Below, one piece after another: positions 19,039 to 28,478 of a stretch of DNA of 64,000 nt. The position numbers were made by a program, and so were the translations under genes. The first letter of the stretch is position 1. Every line of letters starts with the position of its first letter. The notes below the pieces were generated by a model. The model had not been told where the DNA came from. It ran no database searches and saw nothing but the letters and a program-made list of their open reading frames with translations. Source of the stretch: Winogradskyella psychrotolerans RS-3 (lineage in GTDB: Bacteria > Bacteroidota > Bacteroidia > Flavobacteriales > Flavobacteriaceae); contig NZ_ATMR01000007.1 of assembly GCF_000427335.1 (NCBI RefSeq), forward strand, positions 1 to 64,000. The letters are read 5' to 3'.

Positions 19039-20541
19039 TTATCTATTCCTCCAGAAAAAAGGAGTCAATAATATCAATACTGTAAACAATTCCAATCGTC
19101 CAATAAGCATTAAAAAAGAAGCCCACCATTTTCCTAAAGGTGGCAACGCAGCATAATTATTAACAGGTCCAAAATCACCCAAAGCAGGTCCAACGTTTCC
19201 TAAACTAGATGCTGACAATCCGATCGCAGATGTAAAATCCATATCAAACATAGAAAATACTAAGGCTCCAACAATAAAGGACAACATGTAAAGAATAAAG
19301 AATCCAAGCACGTTAAATACAATATCTTTAGATACCGATTTACCATTATAACGCACAGGAATAATAGCATTAGGATGTAAAGCACGCTTAAATTCTAAAA
19401 AACTGTTTTTAATTAAAATCAATTGACGCATTACTTTTACTCCACCAGAAGTACTTCCGGCAGAACCACCTAAAAACATCATTCCAAAAAAGAACACCGT
19501 TAAAAAGGGAGTCCACATGGTATAATCCGCACTTATAAAACCTGTTGTTGTTATTACAGACAACACCTGAAACAACGCATGTCTTAACGCACTTTCCGCT
19601 TCACCTAAAACCATGGGGTGAATTATGGTGGATTGAGACACATCTGCTTTAAAATAGATTAAGACGGCCGCTATTAGCGTAAAAATTACAATAAATTTAA
19701 AATAGAGTCTAAATTCTTCATCTTTTAAAATTTTAGACACTTTTCCTTTAAATAAATAATAACTCAGCACAAAATTAGTACCCGCCAAAAACATAAAGAA
19801 TATAATAATGTACTGTATTAAAGGATTATCATTCCAATAGGCAACACTTGCATTTTTAGTAGAAAAACCTCCCGTAGATAATGTACTCAACGCATGGTTT
19901 ATGGCATCGAAGAAGGACATACCAGCAAGTTGTAACAATACAGTTTCGGCAACTGTATATCCCACATAAATAAGCCATAAGCGCTTAGCTGTATCTGTTA
20001 TTCTAGGGTGTAACTTATCTGCACTTGGTCCTGGAGCTTCAGCAGTAAACAATTGCATACCACCTACTCCTAATAGTGGTAATATCGCAATCGCTAAAAC
20101 GATAATACCCATACCACCAATCCAATGCGTCATACTTCTCCAAAACAAAACGCCTTCAGGAATGATTTCAATATCATTTAAAATACTAGCACCAGTCGTC
20201 GTATAGCCAGACATGGTTTCAAAAAAAGCATCGGTAAAAGAAGGAATAGCTCCTGTGGCTATGTAAGGTAGTGTTCCTGTAAGTGACATCACAATCCAAC
20301 CAAAAGCAACAATAATATAACCTTCGCGCTTGTTCATTTCCTTGCGATGTCCTTTTGTTCTATACATTGCCAAAACCCCAATTAAAAGAGTTACGAGACC
20401 CGATAAAAATAATTCTAAAGTTACACCGTCTTTGTAGATAAGGCTTATTAAAGTTGCCGTAAGCATAAAGCCTCCATTAAACAACAATAGCAATCCGAAG
20501 AAGTGAAAAATAATTTTATAATTGAGTTTTATACGAGACAT
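19039..20541 (-). CDS. trkH: TrkH-family potassium uptake channel subunit
   Basis: A membrane channel subunit for K+ uptake. The 500 residues contain the repeated pore-loop signatures of the Trk/Ktr/HKT superfamily: SGYTTTGASIL, STGGFSTKN, TTTGFISADYTMW and ASSLGNVGPALG, each giving a selectivity-filter Gly. About ten hydrophobic helices are present. It follows trkA by 7 bases, the usual pairing of regulatory and channel subunits. The length is normal. Confidence 0.95.
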   Translation of the reverse strand: MSRIKLNYKIIFHFFGLLLLFNGGFMLTATLISLIYKDGVTLELFLSGLVTLLIGVLAMYRTKGHRKEMNKREGYIIVAFGWIVMSLTGTLPYIATGAIPSFTDAFFETMSGYTTTGASILNDIEIIPEGVLFWRSMTHWIGGMGIIVLAIAILPLLGVGGMQLFTAEAPGPSADKLHPRITDTAKRLWLIYVGYTVAETVLLQLAGMSFFDAINHALSTLSTGGFSTKNASVAYWNDNPLIQYIIIFFMFLAGTNFVLSYYLFKGKVSKILKDEEFRLYFKFIVIFTLIAAVLIYFKADVSQSTIIHPMVLGEAESALRHALFQVLSVITTTGFISADYTMWTPFLTVFFFGMMFLGGSAGSTSGGVKVMRQLILIKNSFLEFKRALHPNAIIPVRYNGKSVSKDIVFNVLGFFILYMLSFIVGALVFSMFDMDFTSAIGLSASSLGNVGPALGDFGPVNNYAALPPLGKWWASFLMLIGRLELFTVLILLTPFFWRNR

Positions 20542-20548
20542 ATAGCAA

Positions 20549-21898
20549 TTAAGAGAAAAAACGTTCTACTTCAGAAATAGACCGAGGTAAACAACAAACC
20601 ACAACACGATCTCCAGGTTGAATTTTGAAACTTCCTAACGGTATTGAGCCTTTTCCATCTCTAATCACTCCACCAATAATAGCGGATTTTGGAAATTTCA
20701 CATCTTTAATAACCTTATTCGTTATTTTAGATTTTGGCTTAACGACAAACTCTAAAAGTTCGGCATTCATGTTGGTTAACTTAGTCATGGCAACCACCTC
20801 ACCTTTTCGTATGTATCTAAAGATATTATTAGCTGCTAATAATTTTTTATTGATTAATGTATCAATTCCAATCGACTGCGATAATTGATAATAATCCATA
20901 TTCTCAACCAAGGCAATAGTTTTCTTTACACCTTTGGACTTCGCTAGTAGACAAGACATAATGTTAGTTTCTGAATTACCTGTTACCGCAATAAAAGCAT
21001 CCATATCCGAGATATTTTCTTCATCCAAAATATCTACATTTCTACCATCACCGCAAATAACTAAAGCATTAGGAATATCTTCAGCTAATTCTTCAGCTTT
21101 ACCTCTCCTACTTTCAACCAACTTAACATTAAACTTACTTGAGCACAAATCCTTAGCCGTTTGGAAACCAATTTGGCTTCCTCCTAGAACCATAACATTC
21201 TTAATCGCAACTTTAACCTTTCCTGATAATTTAAATAACTCATCATCACCTCCTTTAGACGTCACAAAAACAACTTTATCACCTTCTTTAAAAATGGTAT
21301 CACCACGTGGAATAATAGTGTATTGTGTCCCTAAACGCTGAATTGCAATAGGAATAAAATTTAATTCCGGATAAATCTCCGCAGCTTCTTTCACCGTTTT
21401 ATCTACAAAAGTTGCTGTTCTAGACAAACGTAAACCTAGCATGGTTAATGCTCCGTCTTCAAACTCATACGTATCATTAAAACCGTACTGATTTAGAAGC
21501 AATCCAATTTCTGAAGCCGCTAAAGATTCTGGTGAAATTAATTCATCAATTCCAAATTTAGAAAACCCAACAGTTTCCTTATTGTCAATAAACTCAGTAT
21601 TAGAAATCCTAGCAATAGTTCGTTTTGCACCTAATTGCTTTGCTAAAACACAAGCGGTAATATTTGTAGTTTCCGAAGATGTTACAGCAATAAATAAAGC
21701 TGCTGTATCTATACGCGCATCTCTTAAAATTGCAATAGACGTAGCATCGCCTTTAATAGTTCTAATATCCAAGTGTTCAGCAGCATATCCTAAACTATCT
21801 TTTTTTGTATCAATTAAAGTAATTTCTTGTGATTCGTAGGATAAAAGTTTCGCCAGGTGAAATCCTACTTCACCTGCACCTGCGATTATTATTTTCAT
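20549..21898 (-). CDS. trkA: Trk system potassium transporter TrkA (NAD-binding gating subunit)
   Basis: A cytoplasmic peripheral subunit that gates TrkH. The 449 residues show two RCK units in tandem: a Rossmann motif at the start (IIIAGAGEVGFHLAKLL) and again near residue 232 (VMVLGGSQIGFQTAKDL), each followed by a TrkA-C domain (for example GDTIFKEGDKVVFVTSKG). The gene is divergent from ubiE across a 135-base intergenic region with matching inverted promoter elements. It is cotranscribed with trkH. Confidence 0.95.
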   Translation of the reverse strand: MKIIIAGAGEVGFHLAKLLSYESQEITLIDTKKDSLGYAAEHLDIRTIKGDATSIAILRDARIDTAALFIAVTSSETTNITACVLAKQLGAKRTIARISNTEFIDNKETVGFSKFGIDELISPESLAASEIGLLLNQYGFNDTYEFEDGALTMLGLRLSRTATFVDKTVKEAAEIYPELNFIPIAIQRLGTQYTIIPRGDTIFKEGDKVVFVTSKGGDDELFKLSGKVKVAIKNVMVLGGSQIGFQTAKDLCSSKFNVKLVESRRGKAEELAEDIPNALVICGDGRNVDILDEENISDMDAFIAVTGNSETNIMSCLLAKSKGVKKTIALVENMDYYQLSQSIGIDTLINKKLLAANNIFRYIRKGEVVAMTKLTNMNAELLEFVVKPKSKITNKVIKDVKFPKSAIIGGVIRDGKGSIPLGSFKIQPGDRVVVCCLPRSISEVERFFS

Positions 21899-21921
21899 TA
21901 TATTTCTTTGAAATAAGAGTA

Positions 21922-21936
21922 CAAATATACTAAGAA
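21922..21936 (-). promoter_or_regulatory. predicted promoter element of trkA-trkH, matching the ubiE promoter
   Basis: On the minus strand it reads TTCTTAGTATATTTG, with the -7 box TATATTTG at 21922-21929. The same 15 bases occur in the other orientation at 22007-22021 before ubiE. An overlapping imperfect dyad, CTAAGAACTTCTTAG (21930-21944), covers its upstream part. Confidence 0.55.
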
Positions 21937-22006
21937 CTTCTTAGTAGGTACAACTTTAAACACTTTAGGTACTGATAAACTTATAAGTTTTAGCTCCCCT
22001 TGTAAC

Positions 22007-22021
22007 TTCTTAGTATATTTG
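22007..22021 (+). promoter_or_regulatory. predicted promoter element of ubiE-porT
   Basis: TTCTTAGTATATTTG contains the -7 box TATATTTG (22014-22021). It lies 12 bases before the ubiE ATG, so the transcript would have almost no leader. Confidence 0.5.
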
Positions 22022-22033
22022 CCAAAAATTTTT

Positions 22034-22765
22034 ATGTCTGAAAAAGTAAACCCATATAAGGACAGCGACCAGTCTAAAAAAGACCAGGTTACTAAAATGT
22101 TCGATACTATTTCTAATGAATATGATGGTTTAAACCGTGTAATTTCCTTTGGAATAGATGTAAAATGGAGAAATAAGGTTGTAGAAATGGTAGCCAAAAC
22201 CAAACCTAAAAACATCTTAGATATTGCTACAGGAACAGGTGATTTAGCCATTAGTTTAACCTCTACAAACGCTAAAGAGATCATTGGTTTAGACATTAGC
22301 GATGGTATGTTAGAAGTTGGTCGTAAAAAAATTAGCTCTAAAAATTTAGACGGTATTATTTCTATGATTATTGGTGACTCTGAAGATTTACCATTTGAAG
22401 ACAATACTTTTGATGCCATAACAGTAGCTTTTGGAGTTCGTAATTTTGAACACTTAGAAAAAGGTCTTGCAGAAATTTTAAGAGTATTAAAACCTAATGG
22501 TATTTTTGTTATTCTTGAAACTTCAGTTCCTACAAACCCTATTTACAAAGCGGGTTACAATGTTCATTGCAAACTAATTATGCCAACCATAGGAAAACTA
22601 TTTTCAAAAGATAAAGTTGCTTACAATTATCTAAGCGAATCAGCTTCTGTTTTTCCTTACGGAGAGGCCTTAAACAATATTTTAAGAAAAATTGGGTTTA
22701 TTAATGTGGAACACAAACCTCAAACGATGGGAGTGGCAACTATTTATTCAGCATCTAAAGTATAG
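22034..22765 (+). CDS. ubiE: demethylmenaquinone methyltransferase
   Basis: This SAM-dependent enzyme performs the last step of menaquinone synthesis, methylation of demethylmenaquinone. From the ATG at 22034 it has 243 residues. An in-frame TTG at 22019 lies inside the promoter box and is unlikely to be used. Motif I is ILDIATGTGDLAI, followed by GLDISDGMLEVGRKK, GDSEDLPF and AFGVRNFEHLEKGL, all UbiE/MenG signatures. The quinone made here is the electron acceptor of Na+-NQR at the left of the window. porT starts 2 bases after its stop. Confidence 0.95.
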   Translation: MSEKVNPYKDSDQSKKDQVTKMFDTISNEYDGLNRVISFGIDVKWRNKVVEMVAKTKPKNILDIATGTGDLAISLTSTNAKEIIGLDISDGMLEVGRKKISSKNLDGIISMIIGDSEDLPFEDNTFDAITVAFGVRNFEHLEKGLAEILRVLKPNGIFVILETSVPTNPIYKAGYNVHCKLIMPTIGKLFSKDKVAYNYLSESASVFPYGEALNNILRKIGFINVEHKPQTMGVATIYSASKV

Positions 22766-22767
22766 TA

Positions 22768-23482
22768 ATGAAGCGTTTATTTTTCTTTTAGTATTTATAC
22801 TAGCATTTCAAAGCATGTCTGCTCAACTTTTCACAAAAGAAAAAGTAGCAAATGCTGTAGATAATATTGATCAAAAGTTTTTGACTTGGGGTTATTTTTA
22901 GGTTTCAACCAATACGACTTTAATTTCGACTATTATGAAAATTTAGAAGATGTCTTAGTGGATAAAACTTTTGGGTTTCACCTAGGACTTATTGGTGACA
23001 TGCGTATCAATGAATACATGAATTTAAGACTTGAGCCCGGTGTATTTTTTACGACAAGAAATCTAAATTATAGCGAAAGTTATTTTCAGGGTACTGAATT
23101 TAATGACTCCGATTTACTGCGAGAAGTTAAATCCACATATGTACACATTCCTTTATTATTAAAAATATCTACAAAGCGTATTAACAATTTTAAACCCTTT
23201 ATCATTGGAGGATTTTCTACGGCTTTAAACTTATCTAGTAATGAAGACAACCCTAACGATAACAGTTCTGGAGAGTTTAGAATGACTAAGAACACCTATT
23301 TCTATGAATTGGGTTTCGGAATTGATTTCTACCTACCCTACTTTAAATTTACACCGTCTATACGTGGCATATTTTCTCTAAATGACGAAATCATTCAAGA
23401 TGTTGATCCTGATAGTCCATGGACAAGCAACATCTCACAAATGCAAACTAGAGGTGTTTTTATCAATTTTACTTTTCAATAG
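22768..23482 (+). CDS. porT: PorT-family outer membrane beta-barrel protein (frame broken twice)
   Basis: PorT/SprT is an outer-membrane-associated part of the type IX secretion machinery. The gene starts at the ATG at 22768 (MKRLFFF). It needs one extra T at 22780-22789 to read on through the signal peptide (ILAFQSMSAQ), and another T at 22895-22899 to join KFLTWGYF to LGFNQYDFNFDYYE. With both, the frame is 239 codons (238 residues), the normal length. The barrel-like body includes RLEPGVFFTTRNL and ends NFTFQ. Gene order after ubiE is as I recall from other Flavobacteriaceae. Confidence 0.85.
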
Positions 23483-24202
23483 TCCGTCGTCTAAACTCAC
23501 TTAAAAGTATTGCTGTTGCATTGGCTACATTTAAGCTTTCTGTTTCTTTAATGGTTCCAAATTGAGGAATAGTTACTTTTCTATTCACCTTTTCTTTAAT
23601 GGCTTCTGAAATCCCATTAGCTTCATTTCCGAGAATTATAATGCCTTCATTTGGTAAGGTTGTTGTATAGATGTTTTCACCAGCTAAAAGCGTACCAAAC
23701 ACTTCTGTTTTACAAGATTCTAAATACCCCTCTAAATCTACATATTGCACATTTACACGCGTTAAAGACCCCATCGTTGCTTGTACTACTTTAGAGTTAT
23801 AACAATCTACAGTGTTTAAACTACACACCAAATCCTTAATACCATACCAGTCGCAAAGCCTAATTATGGTTCCTAAATTACCAGGATCTCTTACGTCATC
23901 TAAAGCTACAATTAAACCATTGTCTTGAGATGGAATTTCATCAGGAATTTCAAAAATCGCTAAAGCTGTATTCGGGTTTTTAAGTGCTGATATTTTTTTA
24001 ATTCAACTTCTGAAATTTCTGAAGTCAAATCAATTGAAGCATCAAAAATAGACTCCGTGGTATAGAGATGTTTCAAGTTATAGTCGGACTTTAGAAATTC
24101 TGAAACTCCCTTTATCCCTTCAACAATAAACAGACCGTTTTGTTGTCTGCCTTTTTTTTGACTTAAACTTTTAATTAACTTTATTTGATTCTTTGATAAC
24201 AT
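23469..24202 (-). CDS. TrmH/SpoU-family RNA 2'-O-ribose methyltransferase (frame broken by one base)
   Basis: A predicted rRNA or tRNA ribose methyltransferase with a SPOUT knot. The N-terminal substrate-binding part (KNQIKLIKSLSQKKGRQQNG, FIVEGIKGV) starts at 24202. The frame breaks at the seven-base run 23993-23999. One added base joins VELKK to ISALKNPNTALAIFEIP. The SPOUT motifs follow: VALDDVRDPGNLGTIIR, IIILGNEANGIS and ESLNVANATAILL. The corrected length is 245 codons. The pattern is RlmB-like, but the target nucleotide cannot be told from sequence. The gene end overlaps that of porT by 14 bases, convergent. Confidence 0.88.
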
Positions 24203-24420
24203 TAAAATGTCTTTACATTTGTTAGATGAAACGCTTAAAAAGACAAAGTAAACCTTTTTTGATTTAAAATCGTTTCGAAATTAAATTGACTATACTATTT
24301 CTAAAGGAGAAATGGTATTATTTTTGTTTCACTAACAATCAATTAAATAAGACACCTCTTTTAAGTTTGCAAAAGTTCACTTTAATACCAGTTACAACCT
24401 ACAAGTCATTGTATCGCTAT

Positions 24421-26952
24421 ATGCTACTTTTGCTATGCATACTAATGGTGAGTTCTTGTAATGTTGTAAAACGTGTTAAGGCCGGAGATCATCTTATTAC
24501 TAGTAACGAAATTCTAGAAGATAGTATTCATGTATCTGACGAACGTATTAACAATATAATTTCGCAAAAGGTAAACTCTGGTATGCGAAAGTTTTTAGGC
24601 TTTCCTTTAAAACTTCATGTGTATAATTTGGCTAGACCAAACATCGATTCTATTATAAATGCTAACGTTTTAAGTGATTCTACTAAAGTAAAACGAAGAA
24701 TAGCTTTACTTTCTAAAAAGCAATTCGATAAACAAATAGAATCACGACGCGATTTTAATGCTTGGTTAAAGCGAACTGGTGAAGCTCCTGTTATTTATAA
24801 TGAAGACCAAACCATAAAAACGTCTAAAAACTTAAGAAAATATTATTATAGCAAAGGTTGGTTTAATAACGAAGTGACTTACAATGTAGAAAAAGATAGT
24901 ACTAAGTTGGCCAAAGTAATTTATAACGTTACAAAAAAGAAACCTTATATTTTAGACTCTTTAAAACCTTCAATAAGCAGTCCGGCAATAGATTCTATTT
25001 ACAAAAAACTCATTAAAGCGACCTTACTAAAAAAAGGAGAGCAATATGATGAACAGAATTATGAAAACGAGCGAGAACGCATCAACACGTACTTAAGAAA
25101 TGCTGGTTTTTACTATTTTGGGCAAGATTATGTCCGTTTTGAAATGGATACTATTGACACCAATCATAAAATAAACACCGATTTAATTATAGCTAACCGA
25201 ACTATTAGAGGTGACGATTCTACAACAACGACACCGTTTAAAATTTATAAAATTAAAGAAGTCAACATTTTTACGGATGACAATTTTGAGAATCGATTTA
25301 GAGCGATTTCAGATACTACAGTTCACAAAGGTTTTACCCTTTACAGTAAAGACAAATTAAAATTTAGACCTAAGGCATTAACCGATGCTGTTTTCATAAA
25401 TGCAGGTGACAATTATAGCGATTTAGCAAGAAGTAGAACATCGCGCTATCTCAACGATTTGCAAATGTTTAGATACCCAAATATTGATTTTATTGAAAAC
25501 GAAAATGACACAACCCTTACGGCTAATATATTTTTAGAACCCAAAAAGAAATATGCCTTAAGTTTTGATCCTGAAATTAACACTAGTAATATCCAAACCA
25601 TAGGATTCTCATTTGGTACAGGTTTAAAAATAAGAAATGTTTTTAGAGGTGCAGAATCCTTAGAAATATCAGGTATTGCTGCCATCGGCGCATCCAAAAC
25701 TCGAAATGTTTTAGAAGATTCTTTCTTTGACATTAATGAATTTGGAGGAAATATTCGTTTAACTATTCCGAGATTATTCAGTCCATTTAATACAGATAAG
25801 ATCATTCCAAAATACATGTCGCCAAATACCATCATTAACTTGTCTGCAACAAGTCAACAAAACATTGGATTAGACAAACAAGCGCTTTCTGGTATATTTA
25901 GTTATAATTGGTTTCCATCATCTACGGTGACTAACTCTGTAGACTTATTTAATATTAATTATGTAAAAAACTTAAACACCAGTAATTATTTTGGTGTCTA
26001 TACCAATTCTTTTTCAAGTCTAAATAGCATTGCCCGAGACATTGGTTATATTGATAGTGACGCTAGCCTTTATGATGAAAGTTTAACAAATCAATATTCG
26101 CCTGCTGATATATTTATTAATGATGTTTTAAGTGGTAACACGAGTTTAACATCTAGTGATGATGATTATCTATCTGTAAATAATATTGAAGAACGAAAAG
26201 AACGACTTACGGAAAACAACCTTATATTTTCAACAAGTTTCGATTATAAAAAAGATAAGAGAAAAAATATTTTTGACAACGACTTCTCCGTTATTAAATG
26301 GAGAATTGAACTGGCCGGAAATCTATTATCTAGTATTTCAAGCGTCACAGGAAACACTAAAAACGACGCTGGTAATTACGAAGTATTTGGTGTCGCATTC
26401 TCGCAATACATTAAAACCGAGGTGGATTATGTAAAATATGTAGATTTGGGTAGTAAAAACGTATTAGCGTTTCGTAGCTATGCTGGTATAGCCATTCCGT
26501 ATGGCAATTCTAACAGTATTCCTTTTGCTGAAAGTTTTTTCGCCGGAGGCCCAAATGACAACAGAGCTTGGACGGCTTATAACTTAGGGCCTGGAAGCTC
26601 CCAAACCACTAATGAATTTAATGAAGCTAACTTTAAAATTCACCTAAGTGCAGAACAACGATTTAGTTTACTTGGGTCTTTTCAGGGAGCTATTTTTATA
26701 GATGCTGGTAATATTTGGAATGTTTTAGATAACGTTACAGAAGATGCAGCCACCTTTACAAATTTTAATTCTCTAAAAGATATTGCAGTAGGTTCTGGTT
26801 TTGGAATCCGTTATGATTTCGATTTTTTTGTATTACGTTTTGACACCGGTTTTAAAACATACGACCCTTCACTAGATCAGAATAAACGATGGTTTAGAGA
26901 TTACAATTTTAGAAATGCAGTTTACAATATAGGTATCAATTACCCTTTTTAA
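24421..26952 (+). CDS. TamL-like BamA-family outer membrane assembly protein (lipoprotein)
   Basis: An outer membrane beta-barrel protein of the Omp85/BamA superfamily. The chosen ATG at 24421 gives a short lipoprotein signal, MLLLLCILMVSSC, with the lipobox cysteine at residue 13. The frame continues upstream to a TTG at 24286, which would bury the signal. After that come POTRA-like regions (for example the segments near KNLRKYYYSKGWFNNEV and RINTYLRNAGFYYFGQDYV), then a barrel of roughly 400 residues. The barrel includes FFAGGPNDNRAWTAYNLGPG and ends with INYPF, a terminal-Phe insertion signal. The lipidated form is typical of the Bacteroidota TamL family. Confidence 0.85.
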   Translation: MLLLLCILMVSSCNVVKRVKAGDHLITSNEILEDSIHVSDERINNIISQKVNSGMRKFLGFPLKLHVYNLARPNIDSIINANVLSDSTKVKRRIALLSKKQFDKQIESRRDFNAWLKRTGEAPVIYNEDQTIKTSKNLRKYYYSKGWFNNEVTYNVEKDSTKLAKVIYNVTKKKPYILDSLKPSISSPAIDSIYKKLIKATLLKKGEQYDEQNYENERERINTYLRNAGFYYFGQDYVRFEMDTIDTNHKINTDLIIANRTIRGDDSTTTTPFKIYKIKEVNIFTDDNFENRFRAISDTTVHKGFTLYSKDKLKFRPKALTDAVFINAGDNYSDLARSRTSRYLNDLQMFRYPNIDFIENENDTTLTANIFLEPKKKYALSFDPEINTSNIQTIGFSFGTGLKIRNVFRGAESLEISGIAAIGASKTRNVLEDSFFDINEFGGNIRLTIPRLFSPFNTDKIIPKYMSPNTIINLSATSQQNIGLDKQALSGIFSYNWFPSSTVTNSVDLFNINYVKNLNTSNYFGVYTNSFSSLNSIARDIGYIDSDASLYDESLTNQYSPADIFINDVLSGNTSLTSSDDDYLSVNNIEERKERLTENNLIFSTSFDYKKDKRKNIFDNDFSVIKWRIELAGNLLSSISSVTGNTKNDAGNYEVFGVAFSQYIKTEVDYVKYVDLGSKNVLAFRSYAGIAIPYGNSNSIPFAESFFAGGPNDNRAWTAYNLGPGSSQTTNEFNEANFKIHLSAEQRFSLLGSFQGAIFIDAGNIWNVLDNVTEDAATFTNFNSLKDIAVGSGFGIRYDFDFFVLRFDTGFKTYDPSLDQNKRWFRDYNFRNAVYNIGINYPF

Positions 26953-27076
26953 GAGGTCCTTTTATAATTGTTAGGTCATAAAATTTCAAAAAACTTCGAA
27001 TATATTATTCGCTTAACACTACAACGTTTTCGACATTTTATAACTGTTTAGGCATCATAAATACTGAAATTTTACG

Positions 27077-27084
27077 TATTTTTG
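27077..27084 (+). promoter_or_regulatory. predicted -7 box of fbaA
   Basis: TATTTTTG fits TAnnTTTG, 29 bases before the fbaA ATG. Confidence 0.45.
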
Positions 27085-27112
27085 ATAACATAAAATTTCA
27101 ATTCAAAAAATT

Positions 27113-28180
27113 ATGAGTCATAATATTAAACCTGGAGTTGCCACAGGAAAAGAAGTTCAGAATATTTTTAAACATGCTAAGGAAAAAGGCTATGCTTTAC
27201 CAGCAGTAAATGTCATTGGCTCTAACACTATAAATGCTGTTTTAGAAACCGCAAAAGCATTAAACGCACCAGTTATTATTCAATTTTCGAATGGTGGAGC
27301 GCAATTTAACGCAGGTAAAAGCTTAAGTAATGAAGATCAAAAATCAGCGATAGCAGGTTCTATTGCAGGTGCAAAACATGTTCACCTTATGGCGGAAGCT
27401 TATGGTGTACCAGTAATTTTACACACAGATCATTGTGCAAAGAAATTATTACCTTGGATTGATGGTTTATTAGATGCAAGTGAACAACATTACAAGGAAA
27501 CAGGAAAATCATTATATAGTTCTCATATGATTGATTTATCTGAAGAACCTTTAGAAGAAAATATAGCAATTTGTAAAACATACCTTGAGCGCATGAGCAA
27601 AATTGGTATGACTTTAGAAATTGAATTAGGTATTACAGGTGGTGAAGAAGATGGTGTTGATAACACAGATGTTGATGATTCTAAGTTATACACACAACCA
27701 GAAGAAGTAGCTTATGCTTTCGAAGAATTAAGCAAAGTAAGTGACCAATTTTCTATTGCAGCAGCTTTTGGGAATGTTCACGGTGTTTACAAACCTGGAA
27801 ACGTAAAATTAACGCCAAAAATCTTAAAGAACTCTCAAGAATTCTTATCTAAAAAGCACAATTTACCTCACAATCATATTGATTTTGTATTCCACGGTGG
27901 ATCTGGTTCTACTGTAGAAGAAATTAGAGAAGCAATTGGTTACGGAGTCATCAAAATGAACATTGATACTGATATGCAATATGCATTTTTAAGTGGCGTT
28001 AGAGATTACGTACAAGATAAAAAGGACTATTTACAAACTCAAATCGGAAACCCAGATGGAAGTGATGTACCTAACAAAAAGTACTACGATCCTCGTGTTT
28101 GGTTACGTAAAGGTGAAGATGCATTTGTAGAAAGACTTAAAAAAGCATTCGAAGATTTAAACAATGTAGACACATTATAA
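27113..28180 (+). CDS. fbaA: class II fructose-bisphosphate aldolase
   Basis: A zinc-dependent aldolase of glycolysis and gluconeogenesis that splits fructose-1,6-bisphosphate. The 355 residues carry the metal-binding HTDHCAKK (near residue 110), the acidic segment ELGITGGEEDGVDN, the second metal site in FGNVHGVYKPG and the phosphate loop VFHGGSGSTVEEI. NIDTDMQY completes the active site. It is longer than the FbaB types and matches the E. coli FbaA-like subgroup. It is monocistronic, with its own promoter and terminator. Confidence 0.97.
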   Translation: MSHNIKPGVATGKEVQNIFKHAKEKGYALPAVNVIGSNTINAVLETAKALNAPVIIQFSNGGAQFNAGKSLSNEDQKSAIAGSIAGAKHVHLMAEAYGVPVILHTDHCAKKLLPWIDGLLDASEQHYKETGKSLYSSHMIDLSEEPLEENIAICKTYLERMSKIGMTLEIELGITGGEEDGVDNTDVDDSKLYTQPEEVAYAFEELSKVSDQFSIAAAFGNVHGVYKPGNVKLTPKILKNSQEFLSKKHNLPHNHIDFVFHGGSGSTVEEIREAIGYGVIKMNIDTDMQYAFLSGVRDYVQDKKDYLQTQIGNPDGSDVPNKKYYDPRVWLRKGEDAFVERLKKAFEDLNNVDTL

Positions 28181-28204
28181 GTTTATTTTATTAAATATTT
28201 ATCG

Positions 28205-28244
28205 ACCCATTAGAACTTATAATCAGAGTTTTAATGGGTTTTTA
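28205..28244 (+). terminator. intrinsic terminator after fbaA
   Basis: A 12-base-pair stem (28205-28216 with 28228-28239, one G-U pair) and an 11-base loop, then a T-run. Confidence 0.75.
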
Positions 28245-28478
28245 TTGGTTAATAAAACGCGAACATTGAGATACTTTTCTCTATTTTTGAGTTATATTTA
28301 ATAAAATAGTAAGTTTGTACGCTTTTTAAAAGCAAAATATAACGAACTAAAAATACCGATTAGAGACTAAAATCAATAATCGTAAACCTGTCCTAAGACT
28401 CTAACTAATTAGAACTTTTGCTGAGTACAGCCAAAGCATCCAAATAGTAGTATCGAAGGATTAAAATCGTAACCTAAT

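Noticed and set aside
22692-22901. A separate 69-residue protein overlapping ubiE and porT
   Set aside because: It is the out-of-frame end of ubiE fused to the porT signal region. The porT ATG at 22768 with corrected frames explains it.
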